From the NCBI GenBank assembly GCA_963931865.1, contig OZ007507.1, forward strand, positions 13,619,950 to 13,683,949: a stretch of 64,000 nucleotides of DNA, written 5' to 3'. Origin of the DNA: Axinella damicornis (lineage: Eukaryota > Porifera > Demospongiae > Axinellida > Axinellidae). A model generated the notes under the pieces. The model worked only from the letters and a program-made list of their open reading frames with translations. It did not search any database and was not told where the DNA came from. The translations under genes and the position numbers were made by a program. This document shows, piece after piece, positions 9,894 through 22,589 of this stretch. The first letter of the stretch is position 1. Each line of letters begins with the position of its first letter.

Positions 9894-12800
9894 GTAAGTT
9901 AAGTGAGTATAATTGTACATACTAGTAAAAATAACTGAAAGACCTGATCCAGGACCCAGCTGAGAATGCACAAGTGAAAAGCTGCCTGAGGCGTCCTGGC
10001 AATAACATTTTACTCCACTGTGTGGTAGCTATGATTGATTGACTGTATTCATATAATTGCCAGATCTAGTGTTTTCTTTCAGTTTGTAATTCTTCTTGCA
10101 AGTGACATCACTCATGATGTGGAGAGGTGGGAACGAGCACTCACCGGTACTACAATTTGGAATCTGATATCCCATGCAGTTAGCCTCGTACCCAGGTTCA
10201 CACGCGGAATGCAGAAGAGGGCCTGGTGACACTTGGCAAAATTCCCATATGTGCACAGTCAGCATAACTGCATAAGCGATTACATTCCTACTTGGATGCA
10301 TTTGAAATCACGCGGAAGGTAGCTGTTGGTGATGGCTAAGAAGAAAGTCCTTGCCAAGGAGTGAGTCTTGAAGGCTAGAACAGTGGTTTTTTCAAACGGC
10401 TACACTTTTCACGGGGTAAATAATGTAATTACTACGCAGTAATTGGCAATGGACGAACGTGATTCGCCTACCTGAAATCAAGACTGCTGAGCTCAGCACA
10501 TAAGGGAATTTTGCCAAGTGTCACCAGGCCCACTCGTGTGTGGGCCTGGGAACGAGGCTACCATGCAGTAACCTTTCTCACCACGTTATAGGCTCCAATT
10601 TGATATCAGGTACATGCACATGCTACACCTCAATTAATGGTGTCACAACCAGCTACATGTAGGTGCAGAGGAGAGCCTACAGTATATATACATGATTCAA
10701 CAAGTTATGCTGAGAATGTGGCCACTATAGTATAGGATGTGATGTCTTCCAAGTTATGTGGAGAATGTGACACTAGTGTATAATCCCTAGTGTAGGATGT
10801 GTATTTGTTACATATCTTGTAACCTCTTGACAATACTAGTTATTAAAGACCCGAGGAGCACTAGATGGTTGCCTAAAACTAAAATAGAACCCCAGTCTAA
10901 CCTGATTCTTGGCTATCCATGCTAGTCTCGTGAGCATGGATAATACGTAGCTATTGTATTAGCGAGACAGTCATCTACCGCAAACTGGAGAGAGTCAGGG
11001 TGCTGCATGACTCATGAGACAAAATTCTCTAGTCCTGCTGTGGAGTCCATAGCTATATCCTTGAACAGGTGATGCTCACCATCCAAAGTAGCTGAATTGT
11101 TGCTGCATGCACCTTGTCTAGCCGTCACAGCACATCAGTAGTTACGTTTTGCTTCCGCAATTTACATTATGTGATTGCAATAGTCCATATTGCTATAATC
11201 TAGACATTGATAACAGCATAGACAAGTATTGTATGTGCAAGAGGTCTGCTCGAATCAGCCTCTAGTCAGTTTTGTGTTGACAATACGTGTTCTTTGATAT
11301 GTCAACAGTAGTCATGATGAAAGACTCCAAGTTGGTGGACCAGCCACAGGCTAAAGGGGCATATATTTTATCCTTTATCTATCTATCTCTCTATGTATGT
11401 ATCTATATCAACACTCCAGTGGAACATTCCACACAATTAAACTCTTGCATGCATGCATGCAGATATATAGCATCCTTTGTTTACGAGTGCAAGAAAAGTT
11501 GATATCTGGCTATGAATAATCCGCCCTTTTACCAATACGGTATGCCATGCAGACATCACTGCTCTTCCTCCAATGTCTGTCTGCACAGGTGCTGCAACCA
11601 CTGACAGTAACTTCACATATCCACTTCCCGTGTGTCCTGGTAGACGAGTGACCTTCACTTGCTCTGTAGCGGACCCTGGGGGCCTTGGGTCTACTATCTG
11701 GAGAATTGATTCAGATTCTAACCGGTGTGGTCTCTCCCATTCGGTTGCTCCAACCCAAATTCCCTGTACATCCTTGTTCATTGCTACACTTGGAGTGCCC
11801 CAGGGAGACTGTTACAACTCCAACCTCACTGCTACAGTAAATCATGGTGACAGTGGACTGTCCGTGATGTGTTATGCCTTTGCAGCACAACCTCAGTTCC
11901 TGGTTGGAAATGCTACATTAAAAGTTATAGGTCAGTGCCTCCACTGATAGAAGTTGTACTGTACACGATGCAGAATGTAATTTACATTAGTAGGTATAGC
12001 TAGATGCAATCTCGCCTCAACATGAGGAAATAGACCTTGTCATGCAGTCACTCCAAGCTATACAACGTTCATGGGAACTGACTTCTCACATGATTGTGTT
12101 GTATATAAATTACAACCCCACATAACAAGAATGTGATAGCCACAGATTAAACCAACCCTTGCTCACCTGTCGGAAGATTCAGAGGAAAAGGAGGGAGATA
12201 AATCATTTTTCAAGATTCGTAAGAATACTTTATATAAGCTATGGACAGCCATCTATCTGATGCATGCGCAGCTTGTGGCTATTCTAAGACAGCATGCATG
12301 CTAGTGCTGCATGCTTTGGTGCATTGGGCATCCTCGACCAAGTGCACAACTGTTCATGCAGTGGCTATTGCCCAGGATCCGGACATGCCAAGTCAAAGAT
12401 TAGTGAATTGAATTATAGCCTAATTCAATTAGGCTATAGCCTAATTCAATTCAATTCACTAATCTTTGAGATGTATGGTGAATAGCTACTTCTTGCTTCC
12501 TGGAGGTTCTGTCCAGGTTAGTGTGAGCTCTGAGCTAGCTGTTCAGTATACCACTCTGAGCTAGCTGTTCAGTATACCACTCTGTTGCAGATCTATAGAA
12601 GCAGCCATGAATATTAGCTAGGGATGCTGTGTACGGGGCACGGTCATACTGCCCAAAGTAATAAACGCCGCCCTCGAATAAACGCCGCCCTCGAATAGTA
12701 GCCGCACCAAACTGAACAACGAAATAAATAAACGCCGCGGCGTCTATTCGCGGAAATACGGTATGCCACTGTTGCATACAATGTCATGTTTCCCACTACA

Positions 12801-15800
12801 ATATTATTTAACCTCCCATCCTTCGCTCCACAGCCCCTCCCCCAGTTCCCTCCTCCTCCTGTGCACTGACTGAGGGTACTGGCAACACCACACGGCTCAC
12901 GCTAACATGGACGGAGCCTCCAAGTGACAACAGCATTGACCAGTATTGCATAAACAGCCGTCCTGAGTATCCATCTGCTGGCTCTCTGTGTGTTGCCTCT
13001 AACGTGAGCACACATGAGTACCAGGTCCTGGAGGGACTGGAGTACAACTTCACCCTCTTTGCTGTCAACTGTGATGACCAGAATGGAATGGAGACTGCTC
13101 TAATATCAGTCTTTCCACAAGGTATGTATACAGATAAATACATCCATGTTCCCAGTGCAACTCAAGTTTTTAGGAAGTGTGCATGTGTGCACTGTAATAG
13201 CAAGTGTGAACATCTGTGCAGCCTATTATGGAACATGGCAGTTTTGATAAAGATACCCATGAATTATGATTGTAAATCATAGTGCTGTGGGTGGTTAAAA
13301 TCATTGATTTATCATCACAATCGTACAAACAAAACATTATGCCAAAGTTTGCATGACATAAATACTGCCACGATTACCACTCAGTCCAAATATTAGGTTT
13401 GCTATGCATGACAATCCTAGTGTTTTGAAACTTTTGATATTAGTTTTATTGCGGCCAATACTCTATGATACTGTGGCAGTGCTTTGCTACTGATAGTATG
13501 CTCTTGTTTTCATTCCCACGCAATTACTAGTATTTCACCCGTGGGCCAGTCCTGCATGAGTCACTCATGCACAATCATGCTTATGGTGGTGCTCTCATTC
13601 CTGGTGTGGAGTAGTAGCTAAAGTTTAATTATTTCTATCCTCATTCTGCCTTATATGGGCATGCATGCACTGCTGTGTCTGGTGTTCCATTCCATTTGAC
13701 CGCTCCCACTAACCAGATGATATCTGCTCTAGTGTCTCAAATGCTACCTTTGAAGTGTTCTTTCACCAATTACAAATTTCGATACTGATACCACTGTGTG
13801 ATAGCTACTCATATACCGCAGAAAAGCTTTCTTCACAAATCTCACTATAAGTAAGCCTTGCTTTCATCTGGCCTCATTCCCATGCAGGCCTTCTCACCCC
13901 AGCGTTTAAATTATCGGTAGTGCAGAATTCCAATCATTATACTCGATACCTCACCACTCGCTACCGATACCAATACTGATACCGGTGTCAGTGGAACCCT
14001 AGAAATCATCCACAGGTGTAGCTAGTATTACTATGTGCTTTAGTAACCTAGAAGCTGAGTACTGCTATCAGTTTGTACCTTCACCTTGCAGTCTCTCTCA
14101 ACTGGTTTCACAAGTCACGAGAATGACAAGACACCGTATTGGTGTTTTGTGCATATTAGAAGAAGATGAAGGTGTTGGTATTGGGGTACAGTGCCACCAG
14201 TAATCCACTGGCAGAACACAGTAGTATGTGTGCATCTACTAGCTATTATCAGACTCTTTCTGATATGGGAATATATAGGCCAATACCGATACTGATACCA
14301 CTGTGTGATAGCTACTCATATACCCGGAAAAGCTTTCTTCACAAATCTCGCTATACAAGTAAGCATTGCTTTCATCTGGCCTCATTCCCATGCAGGCCTT
14401 CTAACCCCACTGTTTAAATTATCGGAAGTGCAGAATTCCAATCATTATACTCGATACCTCACCACTCGCTACCAATACCAATACTGGTTGAGAGACGTAG
14501 ACATGTCGCCGTGGTGTACGTAATGATTGTCAATGGTTTGGACTTCACATGGCAGGAGAACTTTTATGACAACATTTCGATCAGTCTGTGCTGATCTGAA
14601 CGTTGTCATAAAAGTTCTCCTGCCGTGTGAAGTCCAAACAATTGACAATCGATACCAATACTGATACCAGTGTCAGTGGAACCCTAGAAATCATCCACAG
14701 GTGTAGCTAGTATTACTATGTGCTTTAGTAACCTAGAAGCTGAGTACTGCTATCAGTTTGTACGTTCACCTTGCAGTCACTCTCAACTGGTTTCACAAGT
14801 CTCGAGAATTATATATACAAGACAGCATACTGGTGTTTTGTGCATATTAGAAGAAGATGAAGTTGTTGGTATTGGAGTTCGGTGCCTTCAGTAATCCACT
14901 GGCAGAACACAACAATATGTGTGCATCTATATTATACTAGCTATTATCAGACACTGCCACTGAAGAGAGTGATGTATTGTCGCAGACATCACCACAGTGA
15001 CACTTCGCATGTTCATAGTTCATACATTGGAGTGGAGTATACTCGTGTGGATCCCGATATTGTCTATCTCTGCATGTGGCTAAGGCTGGATTCATTACTT
15101 AGTTTCACTGGTAGCCATGGTGCCACTACTGGCTTGACTATAAGCTCACTGAGCCCAAGGTCTATTATATCCTTTACACAGACTAGTGAAATTGAGATGT
15201 CTGTTCTTGCTGCATATACCATCCAACATAACTTATATATATTATTATTCACACAGTCCCTGAGACCCCATCAGCCCCTGAGGTGTCTGCGCTATACAAC
15301 CCATCTACAAACACATTGCTGGTGATTGAAACCACGTGGAATGAAGTGGTACGTAAGTAATAGTATAGCTATTGCTACCATCCTCCATGAGGAGTGGAAA
15401 TGATTGATATGTATGCATAGCTACATATCAATCATTTCCACTCCTCATAATTTTAAGTAGTTAAGGTATCTCAACGTGTAACTCACAGATAGTGCAAGCT
15501 ACATACAGCAGCTCACTCTCTATAGAGGAACAGGACTAAGCTAGACCTAGCAGTGGGAAAAAAAACCTATGACAGAATGATGCATGTGCATATGTGTGGA
15601 TGCTACAATCCACTGCAATGACTATACAATTCTCTTCAAGTCTGTGATGCAACTTCCTTCATTGACATGCAGTCAGCAGTGGTGGTGTCGGAGCAGTGTG
15701 ACAGAGGACGGGAGCTGAACTATGTGGTGATCTACACCAGTAGCTCTGGTCCACAACGTAGCTTCAACATCCCGTCCGAGAGCTGCACCAACTCTGTGTG

Positions 15801-18800
15801 TCAGCACACCTTGAATGTGTCCAGTGCAGCTGACTACACTGTGTCAGTGGCTGCTGTGAATGTTGTTGGACAGGGAAGATCAGAAGAATCCAGCTCCATA
15901 AGTGAGTTCAATGATCAAATTTCAAGGAAAGACATTCTAGTCATGGTTTGGAGTGGAACATCTTTGCAGTTGATGATGCATGCAAGCATGACTTGATCGG
16001 TGACAATCATGCCAACACATAATTATCGTTCACGATCATTTTCGTTTTACTAGTTTGATGCTTACCAAAATTTCCGCTACAATTGACTTTACTGTCACTT
16101 CACTTGGTAATGACAGCTGTTCTCTCTCTTGATGCCATAGGTTCTACCAACACCCTCTTCTCTGTGGAGGTGGATGCTGCCTCCTCCTCCAGCCCAACCC
16201 TCCAGTGTCAGTTCCAGAGTGGTGTCACTGGGACTGCCTCTTGTCTGGTGCGGTATGGCAGTGATCCATCGTACACGAACCTTCCCTTCCAAGAACAAGC
16301 TATGCAGATCGTCACCAATGGAGGCACTGTCACTGTTCCACTTTCCAATTTGCAGTCTCAGAACCTGACTCTAGTGTACTACATTGTGTTGGCTGAGGCT
16401 GACTCTCAGTCAGTGAAATTGACGGGCCTCTTCCGAACAGGTGAGTGGTCTTGATCCCAAATCACCCTCAGCAGTGCCGTACTGCAAGTGACGGATAGCT
16501 GGGAGGGGCCTGGGAAAGAGGCTAGGTACATGTACCTTTGGCAGGAATGTAGACAGCTCCAGGGAGGATTTGTGTCTAGACTAGCCATGCATGATACCTT
16601 GCTTCACTTCCCACTCCCAATTCTTTGATCTGGAGGTGATACAACATGTGTCGTAACATAGAAATTTGGCTAGCTACATGGTATGGGGATGACATGGGAA
16701 TGTGTACGGACTTGAAACAAGATGAGGACTGAACGGGGATTTAAAACATGGGGGTTTGTGGCTGGGAACAGGGCTGGAGAACATGAATGAGGTTTGACGA
16801 ATCCCTCTCCCTCTTGATCAACAGTGTGTACCCCCAATGATCTTGGAGGTCCACGATCGGGGCAGTTAGATGGGAGATGCAGTGACAGTGGTAACAGTGT
16901 GGGGGTACCCAATGGTGTGGCGTGCTACGATGGATCATCTACCGGAGCAGAGGCAGTGTACCTCTGTAATGATGGGTATCAACTGGAAGGGGAGGGGAGG
17001 AGGCTGTGCCAGATGGACGGAATGTGGAACGGATCAGTGCCGACATGTGGCCCCGTCATTACACCACCAGGTGCTGGTATGACACATTCCTGACTGTTAA
17101 ATCAGGAAGTCTTGGGTCTGAACCCGCTGATGTATATGTATAATGTGCCGCTGTTAACTACCATACACAAGGAACTGGGGGTTGTGCCTTCATTTGTTAT
17201 TGATTATGTGCGGATACTATTCAAGGGTTGTGACAACTGGCACAATGCAAGATGGCACAAGTAGAACGCATGCTCTATCCCATAAACTTTGCTAGCTACA
17301 TAGACAAGTAATTTTACTCAGGGATAAATTGCTCAAGTGCCTGAGTTCTGGCCCCACGATCTAAGCTGAGGCAACTAATCAACATTTGATTGTGGAAATA
17401 TACGTAGTATGTGGCAATTTTAAGCATGGGAGCCTTCCTGGAACAGTCAAACTTCACCATTGTAGCACTATCATTCCAACGTGTGTAACCAAGGGTCGTC
17501 TGTGTATATATACCAGCAGGGAAAGCCCTTTAACTGCTACACACCCATCACTTAAGTACTAGCTACATAAGTAGACTGTCACTTATCCATTCAGCCATGA
17601 GAACTCCCTTCCCATTCTGGGCTATTGCTGCGATAGTGGTGGGTGTATTGGTGATGGTTGCTGTGTCTGTGATCATAATGGCTCTGATCTACTTTTGGCG
17701 CAATGGTGGTAAGAGAGCTGACATGTTTATGTGTTCTCCAATATTTGCACTACATGGGCTCAGCCCCTCCAATAGTAGCTATATACTGAAGGAAACTTAT
17801 TACTCTCATTATAGTGTCATGTACATTTGTACTTTTGTGTGTGGTCTTATGGGCCAAACGTGGCCTGCTGTCATTGCGACAGGACCTAAAAAAAAATTCA
17901 ATTCAATTCATATAGTCATACAGAAGCCTAGATAGACGCTTACTTAGTGCCTATAGCTAGTGGATAGCTACAGCTGTGGAACACTCGGGACAGTGACGAA
18001 GTGCTGTGCATGCATGCAAAACAAGATTGGTGGAATGATAGCTAGCCTCTCAGTTATAGGGTCCAGCATGATCTCTGTTACACTAAATATTGCTTGCAGA
18101 ACCTTAAAACTCATGCCAATGTCCCTTGAGCAGGCAGGAAATTGTGGACAATTCCTGCTGACCTTTAACCTCTAGTGATGAGTATCCTTGGTAGTACATC
18201 GCTATGAAATGTGTACACTTTCATCGTCCCTTTACTTTTGACCTGGAGGCGAGTTAACGCTTCAGTTGAAACGTCAGCATGGTTTTCTGAACTTCAGGTT
18301 GGTAACAGAGATCATGTTCTTCATTCAAGATTGGCAGAAATGAGACGACAATGTTTATGACCGAGTAGCTAGTGGACTGTCATGACATCACATTCTGGTG
18401 GGCAAAACAGTCTCCAATGATTATACTAATCGACTTCTCCCCCTTAGGCCTATATTATGTACTTAATGGGTGAATTATAATAAACAGCTGTGTATTAGAC
18501 TGGTGAATGGTGGCCAGGCCTAAGATGTGTGAACCTTGATCAGCTGGTGACTGACGGCTCTTTCCAACAGGACATGGTGCTAGAAAGAAATCCTTCAAGT
18601 TTCTGGATTTACCTGTGTAAGTTTCGGTAGCTAATTAATTCTGTCAGTGTTGAATTGATACTCAATACTACAAAGAGGAAAGCGGGTTCTCAGTCAATAG
18701 TTGGTTTTCCATGTGCATGTACATGTACTGTACACTTGCATGCATTCATCAATCCACAAGAGATGCAACGTGAACGGGAGTTTTATCAAAACTTCAAGGG

Positions 18801-19056
18801 GTGGTCGATCCCTCTTATATGATGTTGTGGCAGCTGTGACCAGGCTGCCATGGCCACGGGATGTTCCTATTCACATACTTCTATTTATTTCCAGTTTAAT
18901 TCTACTATCGACCCATTTTCCCTACATTACAATAATTCTTTTTGTGACTGTACACTTCTTGCATACTTACCTTGACTAAATTCTTCTTACGTCACTCAAC
19001 ACTAATTCATTGATATCTCTCCTCTCTACAGTAATGAAGCTGATGCAGTGGTGTAA
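9851..19056 (+). CDS. Receptor gene A: Ig-like, FN3, Sushi, single-pass membrane protein
   Basis: Exons read in one frame: 9851-9893, 11589-11930, 12834-13121, 15257-15348, 15673-15901, 16141-16440, 16825-17070, 17595-17708, 18571-18616 and 19032-19056 (stop). Nearly all junctions are phase 1, the pattern of shuffled extracellular modules. The protein would have a hydrophobic leader, an Ig-like domain, an FN3 domain, a split FN3 domain, a further FN3-like domain, one Sushi/CCP domain, a transmembrane helix and a short basic cytoplasmic tail. It should sit at the cell surface and bind an unknown ligand. The first coding exon with the ATG was not found. The 12834 and 15257 exons are separated by 2.1 kb of duplicated repeat DNA, so another exon could be missing. 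Copies B and C are duplications of this gene. Confidence 0.75.
10181..10560. mobile_element. 380-bp fold-back MITE with 9-bp target duplication
   Basis: It starts TAGCCTCGTACCCAGG and ends CCTGGGAACGAGGCTA. The arms extend inward through GTGACACTTGGCAAAATTCCC and its reverse complement, about 65 bp. CCATGCAGT flanks both sides (10172-10180, 10561-10569). It lies in the first intron of receptor A. The interior has no recognised coding content. Confidence 0.9.
11589..11930 (+). CDS. Receptor A Ig-like domain exon
   Basis: This 342-nt phase 1-1 exon encodes about 114 residues. It has a first Cys in VCPG, a core Cys in FTCSV, a Trp in TIWRID and a Cys in LSVMCYAFA, consistent with an Ig-like fold plus extra cysteines. 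Several N-x-S/T sites are present. It shares nearly all residues with the 61366-61707 exon of copy C, which has the same length. Confidence 0.8.
12393..12468. repeat. Palindrome in receptor A intron
   Basis: CAAAGATTAGTGAATTGAAT is mirrored by its reverse complement around GGCTATAGCCTAATTC-type repeats, forming a long hairpin. Confidence 0.8.
12640..12770. repeat. GC-rich dispersed repeat (AATAAACGCCGC motif)
   Basis: AATAAACGCCGCCCTCG occurs twice in tandem and again as AATAAACGCCGCGGCG. The segment ends ATTCGCGGAAATACGGTA. A shorter end of the same kind (AATACGGTATGCC) is seen near 11535, so this is likely a MITE family. Confidence 0.5.
12834..13121 (+). CDS. Receptor A fibronectin type III domain exon
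   Basis: This 288-nt phase 1-1 exon starts after CTCCACAG with a Pro-rich linker. FN3 hallmarks are visible: LTLTWTEPPSD, QYCINSR and the LEGLEYNFTLFAVN strand with Leu and Tyr. Cysteines in CALTEG, YCINS, LCVAS and VNCDD suggest added disulphides. Copy C carries the same exon at 62648-62935. Confidence 0.8.
13783..14960. repeat. Tandem duplication of about 480 bp in receptor A intron
   Basis: 13783-14262 and 14290-14955 align throughout. They share GATAGCTACTCATATACC, GTGTAGCTAGTATTACTATG and CAGTTTGTACxTTCACCTTG. The second copy is longer because it carries the palindromic insertion at about 14487-14652. Each copy has a TTGCAGTC acceptor-like site but no convincing exon. Confidence 0.8.
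14523..14652. mobile_element. Palindromic MITE inserted in one duplicate
   Basis: The arms (ATTGTCAAT, GTTTGGACTTCACA, GGCAGGAGAACTTTTATGAC) mirror each other around GATCAGTCTGTGCTGATC. The element is absent from the equivalent position of the first duplicate near 13975, so it inserted after the duplication. Confidence 0.75.
15257..15901 (+). CDS. Receptor A split FN3 domain (two exons)
   Basis: Exon 15257-15348 encodes the first strands (PETPSAPEVSALYNPSTN, then ETTWNEV) and ends in phase 0. Exon 15673-15901, after ACATGCAG, supplies the rest: LNYVVIYTSSSG, TLNVSSAADYTVSVAAVNVVG. It ends in phase 1. Together they make a complete FN3 fold with the WNEV Trp and the Tyr of YTVSVAAVN. The intron contains a 62-bp perfect-arm palindrome (15388-15449). 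Confidence 0.7.
15388..15449. repeat. 62-bp palindrome in receptor A intron
   Basis: ATGAGGAGTGGAAATGATTG pairs with its exact reverse complement, separated by a short TATGCATAGCTA loop region. Confidence 0.8.
16141..16440 (+). CDS. Receptor A third FN3-like domain exon
   Basis: This 300-nt phase 1-1 exon encodes a beta-rich module with SVEVDAASSSSPTLQC, CLVRYGSD, VTVPLSNLQSQNLTLVYYIVLAEAD. The last part matches the FN3 L-x-x-L...Y-x-V pattern. Two cysteines could pair. No copy of this exon was found for copies B or C in the window. Confidence 0.65.
16825..17070 (+). CDS. Receptor A Sushi (CCP) domain exon
   Basis: This 246-nt phase 1-1 exon has the Sushi consensus: a first Cys in VCTPND, Cys in GRCSD and ACYDG, Cys in YLCNDGYQLEGEG, RLCQMDGMWNGSVPTC. 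The order Y-x-C-x-x-G-Y followed by C...W...P-x-C is diagnostic. It lies next to the membrane, so this domain is membrane-proximal. Confidence 0.85.
17595..17708 (+). CDS. Receptor A transmembrane exon
   Basis: This 114-nt phase 1-1 exon starts after CATTCAG. It encodes a short extracellular stub and the helix FWAIAAIVVGVLVMVAVSVI plus IMALIYFW, then RNGG facing the cytoplasm. It has a degraded duplicate at about 48961. Confidence 0.8.
18571..19056 (+). CDS. Receptor A cytoplasmic exons
   Basis: Exon 18571-18616 encodes GHGARKKSFKFLDLP with a basic juxtamembrane RKK and ends in phase 2 before GTAAGT. Exon 19032-19056 begins after CTCTCTACAG and encodes NEADAVV then TAA. The final residues could form a C-terminal PDZ-ligand-like tail, which is speculative. 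A second phase-compatible acceptor exon lies at 20970, giving another possible C terminus. Confidence 0.55.
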
Positions 19057-19371
19057 TGTTCATATACTTTGAACTCATTGTTTGGCCCAGTGCGGGCCCT
19101 GCACCTGGAAACTGAGATGATATAATTGTCTGGTTTGGTGTAACTATCTGGCAGAATTATCTGATGAGATTTTAGTTGAGTTCAGTCGTAGTGATCTAGT
19201 AGCTTGAAACCCGGGAGTGCCCGGACACTGCCCTGCTGCAGTGGAACTAAGTCCTTAGCAACCACCTGTTGTAGAAAACACCCTCATCACCAAGTCCATT
19301 GATGTGAGTACTTACTCCGAGGTGTGAGCCTGGAGTCCTGTGGTGGGGAGACATCCATATACTAGCTACAG

Positions 19372-19825
19372 GGGCGGCGGCACGTATTTACAATTGGGGG
19401 GGCAAGATATATTACACGCTGCCGGAGGCAGTGCATAGAGGCGCGTAGCGCTGATCAGTCCGCGCAAAGCGCGGAATAAATTTTTCGCCTTCATTTTTCA
19501 GCTATCAGGATGGGCTCTCGTGGCACCTTCGTGCTTTTGCACTGCAAGTTCCAGATGTACGAGGATTGCAGGTCCCGGGGCCGCCATGTGCTTTTTTCTT
19601 GCTCAAATTTCGCTCACTTGAACGTAATACGTACGTACGTACACGGGTATACTAGATTGCGGTCTCGTTCCCAAGCCGTTCGGTTTTAGCTATCCAGCCG
19701 CTGGCTACGTAGATAGCTGGACTTGCGCCAGATCAGCAACTCGATTCGCGTACATCGTACGTACACAAGGTTAGCCGAGTCAGCCTAGTACTAAGTGTAG
19801 GGCAGCCGTTGGCTGTTTAAAATAT
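19372..19825. mobile_element. Insertion present in copy A but not copy B
   Basis: After TATACTAGCTACA, copy A has a GC-rich segment starting GGGGCGGCGGCACG with GCGCGTAGCGC and CGCGCAAAGCGCGG palindromic parts. Copy B (near 50000) continues without it. The start resembles the GGGGCGGC termini of some non-autonomous DNA transposons. The exact right end is uncertain. Confidence 0.5.
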
Positions 19826-20969
19826 ATTCATTGCTATAGCTGACAGTATCTTCAATTGCAGTCCCTATATTTTAGCAGCCACAGAGACGTCACTGTATAT
19901 CTACTACTGCCCTTGGGAGGTCTGCTGTGAATTGCAGGACTCCCTGGCAGACCAGCCAGGGCTGGAGGGACACTTCCTGTCTACCAATCTTTGAAAGGCA
20001 TCCTCTCTGACTCAGATATTGAAATGGCTGGCTTCCATGAGTACACAAAAATGATATTGCAGCAATGCATTGTGTATATTATCATAAGGAATGCAAAGAT
20101 CCTTTTGGTTAAGCTGCAAATCTGTTCTTCTGACTTGCTGCTGTCTGGTTCTACAGACCTGCATGTATGATAATGTTTTGACCTCGATCATGATCATTGC
20201 AGAAACCATGACCGGTCGGAACTTGGCTGTCAATTGCAGCGATATAGCTAGTATAGCACTGTTGACTGTGTTCTGGCATCCATGTGGTTGAGGTATAGGC
20301 CAGCAACAGTGCTGATGTTTCTTGATGGAATGTATGCTCACATTGCATACCAAGTTTTCCTAATTTTGGAGTCGATGTATACATGTAGCTAGTCCCATGC
20401 GGGTTCGTAAGCCATAGCTACCTGCCCTGGACCATGAAGTCAAACTGTGAAGTGTCAGAGGTCAAACAGATCTGAGTTTGAGTGCTGTGGTGCCACTGAT
20501 CATCGTGGCCCTGTCAGTGAAAAAATATGGGAAACCAGCTAGCTAGTGCATGAGAGGCCCTCATCCAGTCATGGCCTGATGCGCATGCCTGCATCCTATG
20601 ATCATAGGATGGGGTGTGAGTTACCGGGGAGTGTATACGTATACAGTTCAGTTGTTTACAACTTACAAATTGCAGTACAACTGGCATGTGGGGTCACTGA
20701 CTGACTGCTGTATTTCTGAATGAATGCAAGATTATTATTTAACTTTCAGTATGGACTTTTGACTTGTAGTTAATCACTACTGAAGATTAAAACCTAATGT
20801 TAAAACTAAACACAGATCTGAAGGAGCACAACTATAACTGTGGGTGGTTCAACGACATCCATATGGTGGTTTGCTAGGTTGGAGCACATTGATGTGCAGC
20901 TATTGCTTGCATAATAATTGACTGAAATATTATGGTTCTTGAACAACCCACAACTAAATCATTCTACAG

Positions 20970-20991
20970 AATCCAGACTTACTACAACTAA
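20970..20991 (+). CDS. Possible alternative terminal exon of receptor A
   Basis: After TCTACAG the sequence reads IQTYYN and stops, in the phase (2) needed to join exon 18571-18616. In copy B the equivalent acceptor at 51290 opens a long Tyr/Pro-rich frame. Transcript evidence would be needed; the similarity of both acceptors is what is seen. Confidence 0.3.
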
Positions 20992-21491
20992 ACCCTGATA
21001 GCCCTAGCTACTACTTCGAAGTATATTTTGCCCTATAAATTTTCACCTAAACTGAAGCCAATGTTGCATGATTCTTGTGGTTATAACCCAGGGCACCTGT
21101 GCGCGATCAGTCCCAGCAGAGAGCATATAGTGCAAGGTTTGCTAGACCCTTCCACCTTCCACATGCGTGTTGCTGGGATGGCTTAGCTTGGTTGGTGGAG
21201 TTACTAATGATCATTCACGGTGCTGTCTGTATCTCCGATTCAGTAAAAGCTGTGGACACAGAACAGGACTAAAACCATTAACCCATTGATTAACCGATAA
21301 ATGTTTTTTCTCTGGAGGTCTCTCTTACAGTACCTTATGGATGCATTAAACATATAACTCAGGTAGAGCAGTGGTGACATTGGCTGCATCCACTTCTTAT
21401 TAACTTTTACTTTGTTTGATATTTTCATGCTGTCACCTTTAGGTAAACATTGGACTAAGTGTAGCTACAAATTGAGCATGTAGCAGTATGG

Positions 21492-22195
21492 TAGCCCTGT
21501 TCCCAGGCTCTCCCACACGCGAACAAAAATTGATGATCCTAGCTCATGTGGCCAGACCCTGTTCTGCCCTTGGTGTGGTAGCTATATGCATATGGGGACT
21601 TGCCACATGAGACTATTTCATCCTCTATACAGCTCATGCACACTTGGGCTCTTGACCGTCATTGCAGGATTCAACAGAGTTATAAGTGCGTGCTCAATTC
21701 CTCCAGCTACTTCTTGGGCAACTGGAAAACACAGAAACTGGAACGGAAACGGGAACGGGACGGGAACGGGAACGGAAACTGATTAACCCAATCTGCAGCA
21801 TTTTTTAATAGCACCAACTTCTGTTTCTCATGCTGCGAGCAAATGGCTTTATGCCGCTCCAGGTCGTTGTCTAACTCGATAACTACCATAGTAGAGGCAT
21901 ACTTAGTCTCGCAGGCCAGACGTTCGCGGCGTGCAGAGGGGAGGGCGGCATGCGGGAAGGAGGAAACTTGACTCCTAACTTGTTTTTTTTTCCGTTTCCA
22001 TTTCTGTTCCCGTTCCCGTTTCCGTTTTTCCATTCCTGCATTTCCGTTTTTTCCAGTTGCCCTCCTCTCTCTACTGTACTGCTCGATGCTGCGCCGCGCG
22101 ACATAAGTTCACAGTGGCACACCAGGCCTTCTCCCGATTTTTCTCCACTGCTGTGAGATAAAATCTGGGCGGAGGCCTGGGAACGAGGCTACTAG
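21492..22195. mobile_element. 700-bp fold-back element with GGAACGG repeats
   Basis: It starts TAGCCCTGTTCCCAGG and ends GGCCTGGGAACGAGGCTA. Inside, GGAACGGAAACGGGAACG tandem hexamers (21739-21780) are mirrored by CCGTTTCC/CCCGTTCC repeats (21990-22050), so the interior folds as well. No target duplication was seen. Confidence 0.6.
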
Positions 22196-22589
22196 CTAGC
22201 TAAGTCAAGCTCCATTATGGTTAGTAAGATTCTCATTGATTGCTACATAACAATGCATAGCAACTGTTTGATGACACAAGCGTATGACGTCATGTTCCTA
22301 GGCAATATAATGTTGACGTCGGTTACTAGGCGACGGTGACACAAAATACTTAGATCACGCCCACTTGGGATGTATCTGCGAACTCGTGGACGTGATATTA
22401 CTATTACTTATAAACTGGTTAGACCCAAGTATAGAGTATTCGTACAAGCAATAAAGTGGGTATTCTCAAATTTAAAACAGTGGAAGTACGTAACTTCTAC
22501 AAATAATTAATAATGTAATTGAATTACAGCAAGTGATGAAAAGCCAAGTTGGGTGGAACCTGCCCGACTGCATAATTATAGTGTTTAGT

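Noticed and set aside
9759..9971. Minus-strand frame similar to one at 58839-59171
   Set aside because: The similarity comes from the receptor duplication; the plus strand has a leader exon with conserved splice sites, which explains it better.
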